A DNA stretch of 64,000 nucleotides, taken from assembly GCA_008933995.1 (NCBI GenBank), contig WARS01000033.1, forward strand, positions 4,333,787-4,397,786, read 5' to 3'. The position numbers were made by a program, and so were the translations under genes. Below the pieces are notes generated by a model, which did no database searches, was not told where the DNA came from, and worked only from the letters and a program-made list of their open reading frames with translations. Source of the stretch: Datnioides undecimradiatus (lineage: Eukaryota; Chordata; Actinopteri; Lobotiformes; Datnioididae). This document shows, piece by piece, positions 1 through 11,214 of this stretch. The first letter of the stretch is position 1. Each line of letters begins with the position of its first letter.

Positions 1-149
1 ATCCCGACATCCGAGCCCAAGAATGACAGATTCCTCTCTTGTCTATCTCCGATCCACTTCCATTTTTCTGAGCGCCCATATGGCACCCCCCACCCCTCCG
101 AGTGGTAGAAAGCGGAGAGAGTGCGACAGAGGGAGCGTCAAACACACGG

Positions 150-154
150 GGAGA

Positions 155-198
<44 letters not shown>

Positions 199-201
199 GG
201 G
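150..201 (+). repeat. (GA)n purine tract
   Basis: GA dinucleotide run with a few GGGA interruptions. Open frames across it encode only Arg/Glu repeats and are not genes. Confidence 0.95.
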
Positions 202-351
202 GGGCATTAGTCCTGGTGTGGAGATGGAGGGGACTGTTGCAGCTGTGCACCCCCGTCAGTATCTCCTCAAATCCAATCCTCTCCTCCATGTGTGTCTGCA
301 GCACCGCGGAAAAAGGCAACGGACACAAAGTGATCCTCTTACACACAGCCC

Positions 352-388
<37 letters not shown>

Positions 389-436
389 GGGAGAGGGCGA
401 GGGAGGGAGAAAGACACAGAGAGAGAGAGAGAGAGA
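352..436 (+). repeat. (GA)n purine tract 2
   Basis: Second GA-rich microsatellite, interrupted near 384-416. It is the reverse complement in type of the CT tract at 640-723. Confidence 0.95.
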
Positions 437-639
437 AACGTACAGAGGGAACGGCAGGGAAAGAAAACAAGTGAGCTAGTTAGAAGGCCGAGGCAGCTGG
501 AGAATAGCAGGTTCAAGTTTTCAGCGTTTCCTTTACTGTGTCGGAGAACTCTGCCAGCCGAGTGGGAGGGAATAAGCGGGAGCTCCTAGGAAGCCAAGGA
601 AATAGTGCATAATACCTTCCAGCTTCTTTCTACCCCCAC

Positions 640-723
640 TTCTCCCTCCCTCCCTCTCTCTCTCTCCCTCGCTCTCTCCTTTTCTCTCACTCTCTATCAC
701 TCTTTCTCTCTCTCTCTCTCTCT
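640..723 (+). repeat. (CT)n pyrimidine tract
   Basis: CCCT/CTCT-rich tract ending in a clean CT run (about 704-723). Confidence 0.95.
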
Positions 724-848
724 GGTAATAAGCCTGGCTGCAACAATCCCCTCCTCCGGGCGCTGGAATGCAAGGCAAGAGTTTCAAGAGGCCCAGTTAG
801 ACAACCCTCAGAGTCACTGCACCTTGACCCCCGGGTCAGACGCAGTGT

Positions 849-851
<3 letters not shown>

Positions 852-889
<38 letters not shown>
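852..889 (+). repeat. (TG)n microsatellite
   Basis: About 19 GT units, following ACGTGTGTG. Confidence 0.97.
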
Positions 890-892
<3 letters not shown>

Positions 893-3800
893 GAGGGGCA
901 GGGAGCATCAGTTGTGTCTGTGCATGCTTAAATTTAAGGGGCCAGCTTTGGCTCAAGAGATCACATGACCGAACCCGGACGGCCACTTGTCAGAGACAAT
1001 GCTGTCGGGCATTTACGCTGCCGTAGTAGGAAGTCACAGTCGATGCAGCGCTGGCTGGTGTTAAGTGCACCCAGTAGCTTCCGTCGCTCCGGAAGAGTTA
1101 TTGTGTCGAGCTGTTTTACACGTGCAAAGAATATTGCATCACAGAGGCTTGTTCTTTTCTTTCAGTTGTGCAGTTTGCCGAACCAGACGGTAAACTGAGT
1201 GGATTTCCATTTATTATTAATGCATTCACCGTGTTTTCCCCCATTAAATTCATTGAATTCTTTGCAGAAACGTGAAACAGCGACGTAAACGGACAGAGGG
1301 ACAGACCTCGGGTCTTTTTCAGGAGCTCGCGCGCGCAGCCGAGACACGGCGAGGACGGACGTCACAGAGCCCTCCGACATTCATCCACAACCCGGGACCC
1401 GGGTTTTGTTTGGACGCTGCGCTGAAGCAAGTTTTTAAATCCCTCCAATCAGGCAGGTTTGCGTCATTTGAACCGGAGAAGCTGGTATACTGTCTGCCAG
1501 TCAGGGCCCGGTATTGTGGCTGTTCTGCATGTAAAAACCTATTCTTCAAATGCATTCAAGTGTCCCAGCTAATACGGGTCCCTCCTGCCCTCGCCCTCTC
1601 TCCGTCTGTCTGTCGCTCTGTCTTTCTCTCACTCCCTCGCGCGTGCAACATCTTTCAGCCAAAAACACGTCCACTGAAGGTTATACCACACGGAAACAGT
1701 CCACTCCGTCTCATGGACAATTATTCTTTTACTATTATTTAAAATCTAGGGGAAAATGACTCTGACTATAACTGCATTTTCAATTTCAACTTTAAATTGC
1801 ATATGAATTTTTCTGTTTCTGAGTCTTAGTTGCAGCTGCATATGGCTTCTGAACACTGTGAGAGTTCGTGTGGTCTGCAGCAAACTAAACAGCAAACAAA
1901 TACACACACTCGCACACACTTCAGCAGCTCAGCGATTTGACAAAGAGCAGACAATAAGACTCACCGGGTACGATATGATACCAGGTCCTGCCGTAGCCTC
2001 CGGGACGGTCCCGACGGGAAGGTCCTGTCAGAGGAAAAATATACATTATGTATCCGCTTCCGGGACCCAGCTGTGCTTATATCATGAAGTGAGGTGTAAC
2101 GGAGGTAACGGAGCCCACATAAAAGGAAATACCTTGCCCAATTGGACACTCAAACGCTTACATAACACTCAGGTCCCATATATTTGCATTTTTAATTAAG
2201 CTTGCATAACCCCGCGAGGAACACTGGGTTTCAGCGACTGAGGATGGGAAAACGGTTCAGACGTGTATTTTAAGATTTAAAAAAAAAATAAAAATGCAAA
2301 TTTCAAATGTTTGTGATTTTTCATGTTTTAGGCCACTTAAGGACAATAATGTGTGTAAATGTGAAAATGCAAATAAATAAACAAATAAATAAAGACATTT
2401 CTGCTATTAATCAAACACAGCTGCTTAATACTAAACCAAAACTGTTATTATGTCATTGATTTTAAGGGGCATGCTAGTAAGTGTGATTTATTATAACTCC
2501 AAACAATGCGGGTGACCCCTTCAGGGAGGCCAGTCAGCTCGTATCACCACTCCTGAGTTATCTGATTACGTATACTTCAGAATCAGAGTTTATAATAGAT
2601 ACTAAACATTATACTAATAAGCTCTAACAGGTTTTAGGAATACATGATTTGTTAAAACCTCAAAGACCAATCATCCCTGGTCCAAGTCTGTGCCGGAAAC
2701 CCCGGGGGAATGAACGTAAACTCCAAGAGCAGCAACTGCTGAATCTTCCCAACTGTAGCTGAATGTCACCACATTCTGCGAAAAGGTGGCCCCAGTGTTC
2801 ACTGTAAGGGTCCGCCCTTCGTATTTCAACTGGCATCCGGTGTAATATCTAACAGCTGTTCATTCACTCTTGACCAATAAAGATAAACTGTGATATTGCG
2901 GATCACATGTCCACTTTGGTTAATCATTCAAACTTAGCTTCTACAAATCCATTAAGAAGTGTTTGTGAGTGAGCGCAGGGGAAGAGTGGACCGCCTCAGG
3001 GTTCAGTCTTGGGCCTCACTGGGCCCTGACTTTAGCTGCTTCCTCCGGGTTACTTGATTCACAGAAAGCATGTGTTTTTCCACCATTGTTCTGCTGACAG
3101 CCACTCCTATTCACCTTTAAGCCAAACTGACAGCCATGAACCGTACACACTGGATGAATGCTCAGAATCTCATACCTATGTTAACCGAGAACAAAGCTCG
3201 GCATTCATTCCTGGTAGAGGACACTGGAGCGCTCACTGCAGATGGAAGCTTCTTGCGAAAATGTGCTTGTTTGCTGCAGTGCGCTGGGAAAAACTGAGTG
3301 TTGGTGGAACTTTGATGATTTTGAAGCACATTCTGGATGATCATTAAGCCATTAACAAAACATTTAGCTCCTGACCTTCTGCATCCGCAACTCGACTTGC
3401 AAACAACCTGAGCGCATCCCGTCCGGCCTAAAAACAAAGACGCCACGGCAACTGAGCGCAGCAGCCTCACAGCTAAACTCTACTATATTAATCTACTAAT
3501 TAATCAGCTTTATTTGACTGTATTATTAGGAAACAGCTCGGTCACTAATTCACCAAGTGTCAGATGTCGACATCAACCTAGGAAACAGGATAGAGCGGAG
3601 TGATCATACCAGAGCTGCACTGATTAATCAGCGGGGACAATATTGACATATTGGCCAAAATAATATTATTTCAGGCATATAAGTATATTTGTTATTCAAT
3701 AGGCGAATAACCAATATACCATATTAAGACTGCTGTTTGTGTTGTGGATTTATTTATTATTATTTATTTAGATTTAATGCATTTATTCCAGTGGCCACAG

Positions 3801-4010
3801 AAACAAACTCAGTTGAACAGATTCGACATTTGAGGGCCTTTAGAATTCAGTATTTCCACCCAGCTCACACTGCTACAGGTTAGAACCGTAACACGACTTT
3901 TCCGTCCCACTCTGTGCAGATTAGCAGCGCTTGTACTACTTTAACTAGAATAAACAAATCAGTCATCAGTCATTTAAACTTGATGCCAGCGATCCCGTCA
4001 TGCACGACAG
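890..4010. other. Non-coding, no gene seen
   Basis: About 3.1 kb without recognisable genes. Contains a modestly CpG-rich patch with a CRE-like GACGTCAC near 1358 and an AAAT-type stretch near 2370-2395. Open frames, including one of 156 codons at 1272-1742, match nothing I know. Confidence 0.7.
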
Positions 4011-4020
4011 AGAAACGCCT

Positions 4021-4033
4021 TGCATGATGGGAA
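4021..4033 (-). promoter_or_regulatory. ZNF143-type promoter motif
   Basis: TTCCCATCATGCA on the minus strand matches the core of the SBS/ZNF143 element (ACTACA..TTCCCA..ATGCA family) found in vertebrate promoters. It sits just upstream of a CpG-dense stretch. Confidence 0.45.
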
Positions 4034-4104
4034 ATGGAAGCTTTTAAGGGCTGCCGCTGCATTAAACAGGACTTATTTTTTTCCTTGAACGTGAGTTTCA
4101 GCAG

Positions 4105-4300
4105 TTCGGCGACCAGCTCAGTCGCATGTCCCTGCGTTCGGTGTACGCGTGAGTCTCACCCCGCACGGCCGAGTCTGCTGCAGCGCTGCGACGTGCAAAC
4201 AGGTGAGTGCGCCTTTAAAACGCCGCGCCGGCGCCGCTGCCTGCAGCGGGGCGTGCGGCGAGCCTCTCAGCGCCTGTGCTGCGCCTTCCTCTTCTTATTC
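4105..4300 (+). promoter_or_regulatory. Orphan CpG island with consensus splice donor
   Basis: Roughly 25 CpGs in about 200 bases. Within it AACAG|GTGAGTGCG (donor at 4202/4203) is a near-ideal 5' splice site on the plus strand. Together with the ZNF143 motif this looks like the first exon of an unannotated plus-strand transcript. No protein was recognised. Confidence 0.45.
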
Positions 4301-4345
4301 TGCTTTTAACGTCACCAGCAGCGGAGACGCATCTCAGGCCTGCTG

Positions 4346-4359
4346 CTGCCCTCTACAGG
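4346..4359 (-). promoter_or_regulatory. CTCF-like site
   Basis: Minus strand CCTGTAGAGGGCAG matches 13 of 14 positions of the CTCF core CCASYAGRKGGCRS. Similar 13/14 matches occur at 13518-13531, 16756-16769 and 17747-17760. Confidence 0.3.
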
Positions 4360-4409
4360 TGACAGAGAGACATCCGTCCAGTGGCCGGTCAGTGGAAATC
4401 ACGGAGTGA

Positions 4410-5489
4410 GAAGTCAAAGCGTTTGTTGTTGTTGTTGTTTTTAAACATCTGTTATTAAAAATAGCTCCAGCTTCCTGTTTATGATTGCAAACGAATTTAA
4501 GTTCGGTCTCATGATTAGAAATGTGATCCTCCATTAGCAGCACAGGAGTTTTGCTGCAATCATGCATCCTGTCTGACTGTTTCCCCGTCTGGTATTCCGC
4601 CTGGTAAAAGGTACATTAGGTGCTTTGTTTTAAAGAGAAACTGCATATTTCTAATTTTTTTTTTTAGCATCTTTTTTATGTACAGCATTAAAAAAAAAAA
4701 ACAAAAAAAAAAAAACATTTCCTGCTCTAAAATCGACAGGAAAGGTCTCACGGCATCTGTTTACTTGACTCTCAGCGTGTGACGCCACCGCTGTTAGATT
4801 TCACGGCAGATTAGAGGCCGTCAAACCTTTGAAAGCCTTCCTCCTCTTTATGGGAACATTGCATGTTTTAATACTACGTGCACAGCAAGGCCGCACTCAC
4901 AAAGAGTGAGAGGAGCGGGTACACACGAAGAGACTGAGCGCCATCGAGTCTAGATTCACCTAGGACAGACGATTGAAAGACGCAGATACACTACAGCTGG
5001 AAAAATACCTAAATGCTCCCGGAAATATACCCAAACTTCAAAACGTGCTCGTTACAGGGATTATGAATGTGCTATCATACAGCAGAGATACAACAATAAC
5101 CCCAAATCCATTTCTCTATTGCTTATATAAGCTGATACAAAGGGAAAGTAGAGGCATCACGTGCACTCCTGATCTCTAGCACCTCGGCCTGGCTAATTCA
5201 CAGGTCAGCTCTGAGATCCATTTGCTTCGGAGCCGCGCACCGATGTAAGGAATTATAAAAACACACGTCTGAGCGTATTAGAGTTCACTGAAGGAAATAA
5301 AGCAGCTACAGGTGCGTTCAGGCTGGACTCCCATCCCAAGGTTAGTTCACCCCTGTCATTTAAAGCCCGGAGGTCGTTCCCAGTGACCAGTGTGTGGCAC
5401 CAGGCTCCACAGTGGGAGGGTTTTGTTCTCCTCACTCTTTGTCATAATGTGTTGAAATATTCTAACTTTGTTCCCTGTGGCCCAGGAAA

Positions 5490-5522
<33 letters not shown>

Positions 5523-7370
5523 GCTGCGCAAACCTCTACAGGGGCGCACACATTATATTGGTGCGTTTGTTTAGTGCTCTGTCCACTCAGCGAGTACTGT
5601 AATGTATAACTGCAACTGCCGCATACAGATGAATGATTTTCAGAATGCAATAAATTAAAAACGTTGCTGCCAAACACGATATTTGTGTGGCAAACTCAGG
5701 ATTTGCCGTGACTTACTTCAGCTCCAAATGAAGGAGGGGGGGGGGTTCCCAGACGATGCTGCCCGAGCGAGGCGTCAGCGATATGAACAGGTGTGTAACG
5801 TGCAAGTGACGGTACGCAGGCTTTAGATTACCGTGCACCTGAGCAGTAACACTTATATGCATGGCCTGGACTCATTAGTCACTGACAGAGAGCCTTATAG
5901 GGGAAATGCCCGGCGGCTGAATGACTAACACTAGATGTAACTCCAGTGGCTAGATGGTTAATGTATACCTAGCGTAAAGCTGGGACTTATTGTTTTACTC
6001 ATACATTCTGAGGTGGACACAAGCAAAAGTCCTTCTCCTCCAATGTGCCGAGCTCCTGCGTTTCCACCGAGTTTCACTCCCAAGGTTAAATCCCCAGATT
6101 GATCTCCACCCCGAGCTTCGCCGCGCACGCCGTTACTGCGTGTTTGAGTCTCGAAGCAGTGGGTTTTTAACAGCCGCAGCAATTTTCATAGTGATGCGGA
6201 CATGCACGCAGACAGGTCTAACTCCGCTCATGGAAGCTCTCAGCTCGACTGGCTTTGGCTGGTATTTGCGCCTTAAATTGGGCTCTTGGCGCGCTGGCGT
6301 TTCAGAGTGACTGTTAGCTCTGATTTAAGGGTTGAAGTTGATTTTTGTCGCGTCATCGCCGGGCGCCCTGACTTTTTGATGCTCGGAAAAATTGAAAATA
6401 AAACGTGCATGATTTACACAGTGGATTATATTTCACAGTTTTATTACAATGCACTTCAGAACTGAGATATTGCTGTGCTCGTGCTTTTAATTTCTGCATC
6501 TAGAAACAAAATCTTGCAAAAACACATACGTTTATTGATACAGTTCCAAAAAAAAAAAAAAGGCAACTGGGACCAACCTGAGGGATTCAAAGCAGAGACG
6601 CTGCAGGCAAGTGGTGTCCCAGAGCACATCTCCATCGGGACACTCCTCCAGCTTTTAGTCCCGAGACTTGGTTTAACTCTGTCCTTGCCGCCGGTCAGTG
6701 AAGCGCCTTAAGAACATGGATTTTAAATGGCATCTTTTAGTTGGGGGGTGTAATCATTAACAGCCCGGTCATTTAGGTGGTTCCCAAACATTGTCTTTCA
6801 TGAGAAGTCTGTTTAAAAGCTCCCATAATTGATACACGTTGGCTTGGCGGCGACCACGAGCAGCATCAGTCATACAGACAACTCCTTCATAGCTGCTGCC
6901 AACATCAAGTTTACTGTCACATGCATTAGTCAAACTGTTGATATAAAGAAAGGTTCTTTGAGGACAACCTCATAAAAACCTTTAGCACCGCTTATTCCCT
7001 CCTCCTGCCAAACAGCCGGAGGCTTCTAAATAAAACTAGATATGCCAAGTGAGCTGGCAGCAGAAACAATGCTCTTAGTGAGCTCCTCAGTGATGTGGCC
7101 CACGGGGTGGAGGGGGAGGAGCCCAAAGTAAAGAAGAAAACTGCGAGCTGCGAGAGCTTAAGGTGATGATTCATGGCCTTGGGTTTCAGTGAATCTTCAT
7201 ATATTAAATGCATCAGTCCTTTTCTTCGCTGACTGCGAGCCAAGAAGCTCTTCTCTGCTGATTGTGACTTTGCCCAAATGGGAAACCGAATGCTGAACCA
7301 GGGTTTTTCCACGGGGGTGCTCGGCGCTCCTGCTTCTTCCCCCCTCCCCCCCCCGCTCCGCGTTCATGAC
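4410..7370. other. Non-coding, no gene seen
   Basis: Holds a (GTT)n-like run near 4421-4440, A-rich runs at about 4655-4715 and 6547-6561, and a (CA)n microsatellite at 5491-5521. No recognisable coding sequence or RNA gene. Confidence 0.7.
5491..5521 (+). repeat. (CA)n microsatellite
   Basis: Fifteen uninterrupted CA units. Confidence 0.97.
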
Positions 7371-7375
7371 TTCAC

Positions 7376-7510
7376 TTCTCATTGGCTGCCTCTGAAAGAG
7401 ACGCATTCAATGACACCTAAGAGTTACCTCACCGACGTTAATTAAGAACTTGCCGCGAAGGATTATATATGCGGGGTATAAAAACCTGGAAAAGAGCGTG
7501 AAAACTGAAA
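7376..7510 (+). promoter_or_regulatory. Orphan TATA/CCAAT promoter-like element
   Basis: On the plus strand an inverted CCAAT box (CTCATTGGCTG, about 7377-7387) is followed about 95 bases later by GGTATAAAAA (TATAAAAA at 7477-7484). This is the spacing of a focused promoter, with an expected start near 7508. The only open frame just downstream is about 25 codons from 7525. No gene recognised. Confidence 0.4.
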
Positions 7511-7519
7511 TTAAATTTG

Positions 7520-10140
7520 AGGAAATGCAGCAGAGTACAGTTGCAGTTTACGACCCAGCGACTCTGCCGCTCTCATCCAACACCTTCGCCTGCAGAGCTG
7601 TTTAAAAGCAGACCGGCTGTGGCTGGCGGACAAAGTGCTCACTGTTTAATAAGTGTCAGGAACGAAGGCTAACACATTCAAATGCACATCCATCACCGGT
7701 CAAATGAAGAGCCGCAGCAGGTTGCAGTCTACAGTCCCATAATCCCCTGTGACCATCTTGTGATCTCAGGGCATCATCCTGTCACAGCCTTATCAGGGCA
7801 AACACATGTCGGGTTCTTTTCCACATGCGCTGATACAATGCAGGTCATGAGCACGGAGCCGCAGCGTGTGTTTAGAAAGGAGACCGGTGGCACTTTCTGG
7901 TTTTCCAGCCAACACTCCAGGAGCCCCAGAGTCTATGATTAGAGAGAAAGAGGAGTCGTGAGAGCGCTGGTCAAGTACGAGGTGACCGTCACTGCCTGCT
8001 CCGCCGCCCCCCGCCCCTCCTCCTCGTCTTCAGACTTGCCAAAAGAAAGAGTGCAGAAAGAAACACGGCTCACAGACTCATGAAAGTCAACAAGGCAATA
8101 AAAATGTGTTTAAACAAAACAAAGGCGAGCGACAGAAAGTGTGCCCAGCTCTGAGGCAGGAGATAACTCAAAAATGAAAAAGATTTTAGAAAAAAAAAAA
8201 AAAAAAAAACCCAAACGCAGCCCGCAGCCTGCTGCCTACAGCGAGTACGCTCATTTCCAAGGCAACCGAGCCAACAGCAACAACGCAGCCAATCCCACGA
8301 GAAAAGATTTATGCTCAGCATCACTCATTAGCACAAGATGTTGATTAGCGTTGCCCTCGCTGGCGGCCCGAAGAAGCCCATCTCAGCAGCTCGGTGGCGG
8401 CCGCTGGGCTTCCAGTAATGAGGCAGCCAGGCGGCCACCTCACCTTTTGTTTGTCCACCGATGGAAGTCTTGTTTGGCCCAACTGCGTCTCCATGGAAGT
8501 GGCACCTTGAGAGCCCCCCCCCCCCCCCCTCCTCACCTCAGATCTCTTCTCCCACCAAGTTTCTCATCACATCCCGGTGCGAGGCAGGGGCTGCAGTGAA
8601 ACAACAGCCCCTGGCTCAGAGCCCAGATGGCATTTTTCTCCCCACGCAACTTTTATCTGAACATAAAACACAGCCCAACAAGGGCAGGACTCTCAGAGAG
8701 CACCATTAGGTGCTAAGTGAACGGGCTGCAATTTACCATCAGCTATTCTCAAACCTGACTATAAAGAGGTGCTTGTTAATTGATATTCAGTTCGAGGGGG
8801 GGGATTAAAGACCCAGACGAACAAAGATGTTAAATATGTGTTCAGAATGGCCGTGTGAAGAACGCCCTCCGCTGCTCTCTATTCATGCGACGGCTGCAAA
8901 TTTTCCGCACGTTTCCAAAGAAGCAACTCTTCCGGCCGGCGCCGGAAAGCGCCGACTCAGCCGAGGGGAGAGTCGTTTCACTTTCGGTGGGGAGGAAAAC
9001 ACCGTGCGGCACTTAGGGGCTGCAAAAAGGTGAAAGCGTGCACTGTTTCCTCTGCCTCCTATTGTCTTCAAATGCTTCAGTGACTGTCACCGCATGGCTC
9101 ACTGCAGTAGCACAGCGGGGCGGAGGGGGGGCGGGTAGCGTGATGCCTACCTGCCTGGTCCTTTAGCGTGGGAAGCTAAGATGCTAGTTGCAGTGTTGTG
9201 TTCAATCAGACAACATATGAGCAGACAAGCTACAATATCAGAGGGTTTACAAGTAACAATGAAACTGGAAGGGGCTCATCAGGTTGTTGATGGTGGCCTT
9301 CAAACAGGTTTGACACACACACACACTAGAACTGCAGCTAGTCAGTGAGCACAGCGGGAGCACAGGGGCTGGGCATGTGGTTCCTACAACAATAAAAGCA
9401 TTACAGTCAGGTTATGTGGTCTGTCCCACATGCAATAAAGATCTGGGAAGAAGAAGAAGCTGTGCACAATGACAAGTCTCCTTTCTGTCATATATATTAA
9501 GTCATATATTTTGGCTGTGCACAGAAACATGCCTGCATTTTCAATAAGGCTCAAGCATCAACCAAAACATGCAGCCATATAAAGACATACATTTGCACCA
9601 TGCCAACATAGATTTAGCTAAGGACTTATTACAAGATTGATTGTATGAACATGTATATTTGGCTTTCTGCATAATCATAAATTTCATCAAATGCTGTGGA
9701 TGAAAAGTGTAGATAAAACAAACTCGCAGTTTGACAGACCCATTCGACGTCAAACAGGCAGAACATGTGGACTTTCAAAGCAGCTTAAAATCAAAGATGG
9801 CGCCCGATGGCTTCTTCTCTCCACCGGCGTGGAGACCTTTCAGGAGCGGTGCTGCGGCTAGTGGCCAGAGGCTGTACTGCACCTGTAAGTGGTTGCACCT
9901 GTAAATGGTTGAATCTGTAGGTTCATTTAGAACAGTTGATGTAAAGAGGGAAAGTTTATAATTGGATAATGAACTTTTCAAATGGGAGGAACATCCAGGT
10001 TTCCAAACACCGCAGCACGGGTGATTGAGCCTTAAAGGCAAAGAAACGTCTCAATCGTGCGTATAAAGCCATACAGTGTTATGCACACACTGGATTTTAG
10101 TTGAATATATAATTAGAGGGACTTGGCAGAGGTGAGTATA
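7520..10140. other. Non-coding, with CpG-rich paired ETS motif
   Basis: No genes recognised. Holds an A run at 8190-8209, a C run at 8515-8529, and a CpG-rich stretch near 8930-9010 with an inverted pair of ETS-type CCGGAA sites. Confidence 0.65.
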
Positions 10141-10467
10141 TTGTCTCAGCTGTTTTTCCCCTGTAACAACTGCAGGTCATGAATTGCGTCCGCGGGGTTT
10201 CAATTTGGATGCTGCTGGAAAACCAGTTCAAACCACTAATTAAGCCTGTCCATCAGTATCATGCGCTGTATAAGCTGCCACTGTTTCCACTCTATAATCA
10301 TCACAGAACTTGGCCTCATGCCCCACTCCAAGTCAATAGAAATAATGAGCAAAATTAGGGGATGCCGCTGCCAATGATGATAATTAATGCCCCGTAAACA
10401 TTTTGAACCCGACGAGGTCTGCTCAGATAGGTCTATCAGAGGGCCAACTTGGGGGTGGTTTCACTAA

Positions 10468-10468
<1 letters not shown>

Positions 10469-10498
<30 letters not shown>
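10469..10498 (+). repeat. (CA)n microsatellite
   Basis: About fifteen CA units. Confidence 0.96.
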
Positions 10499-10502
<4 letters not shown>

Positions 10503-10859
10503 TGCAGATGATAACTCCCTGATCTGGTATTTTTAAAACAAGGGTAAAACAAGGACAATGTACAGTTGCACATACAGTAAATCCCCAACTCATATTACTT
10601 TTTGGGTCTTGGGGTTAAATTCTCATCAACATAGAGGCAGATTATTAATCTCCAGACGGACAGTGAAGCCTGACCCACAGAAAGTCCTCCACGGGGATTA
10701 AAGGAGGACATTTTATCCAGACGGTTATAAACTTTAAAACTCTGAATGAACAAAACATCAACCTGCTGTATATTAAAGACTATAAACATGAGTCAGCAGA
10801 TTAGAGGGAAACTTTTAGTCTCTTTAGTACATTTACTCCAGCGCTGCACTCGATTACAG

Positions 10860-11210
10860 TTTTGAGGTCCCGTGGATCTGGATCTTCTAGGAACCTCTTG
10901 CTCTGTGTGAACAGTGGGCCTGAGCTTTGCCTCTTGTGAGTCCCCGGGTCATCATAGACCTCCTCCTGGATCCATGTTCTTCATCCATTCAGCCGTCCTG
11001 ATCGTCCTGTCCTGGGAGAGGGATCCCTCATCTGTGGCTCTTTCAAGTGTTTCCTCAATGCTTGTCCCTCTTTAAGGTTTTCTGGAGGAAGCTTCTCCTC
11101 GTCTCAGTCAAGGCTCTAAAGATGGAGGGTGATGTACATGTTGTAGGCTCCTTGAGGCAAGTTTGTCATATTAGGTTTTATAAATAAAACTGACTTGACT
11201 TGTGGTTTCC
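10860..11210 (+). repeat. Teleost dispersed repeat with LINE/SINE-type tail
   Basis: Matches a very common fish repeat 3' region I recognise: CCTGGGAGAGGGATCCCTCATCTGT, a TTTCCTCAA...TTTAAGG stretch, CTCCTTGAGGCAA, then TTTTATAAATAAAACTGACTTGACTTG. The tail places its 3' end at about 11205 on the plus strand. The left boundary is approximate. The family name is not known to me. Confidence 0.78.
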
Positions 11211-11214
11211 AACA

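Noticed and set aside
23..589. 188-codon frame rich in Arg-Glu
   Set aside because: Encodes the GA microsatellite only.
1272..1742. 156-codon plus-strand frame
   Set aside because: No homology recognised and low-complexity Ser/Leu end; most likely chance.
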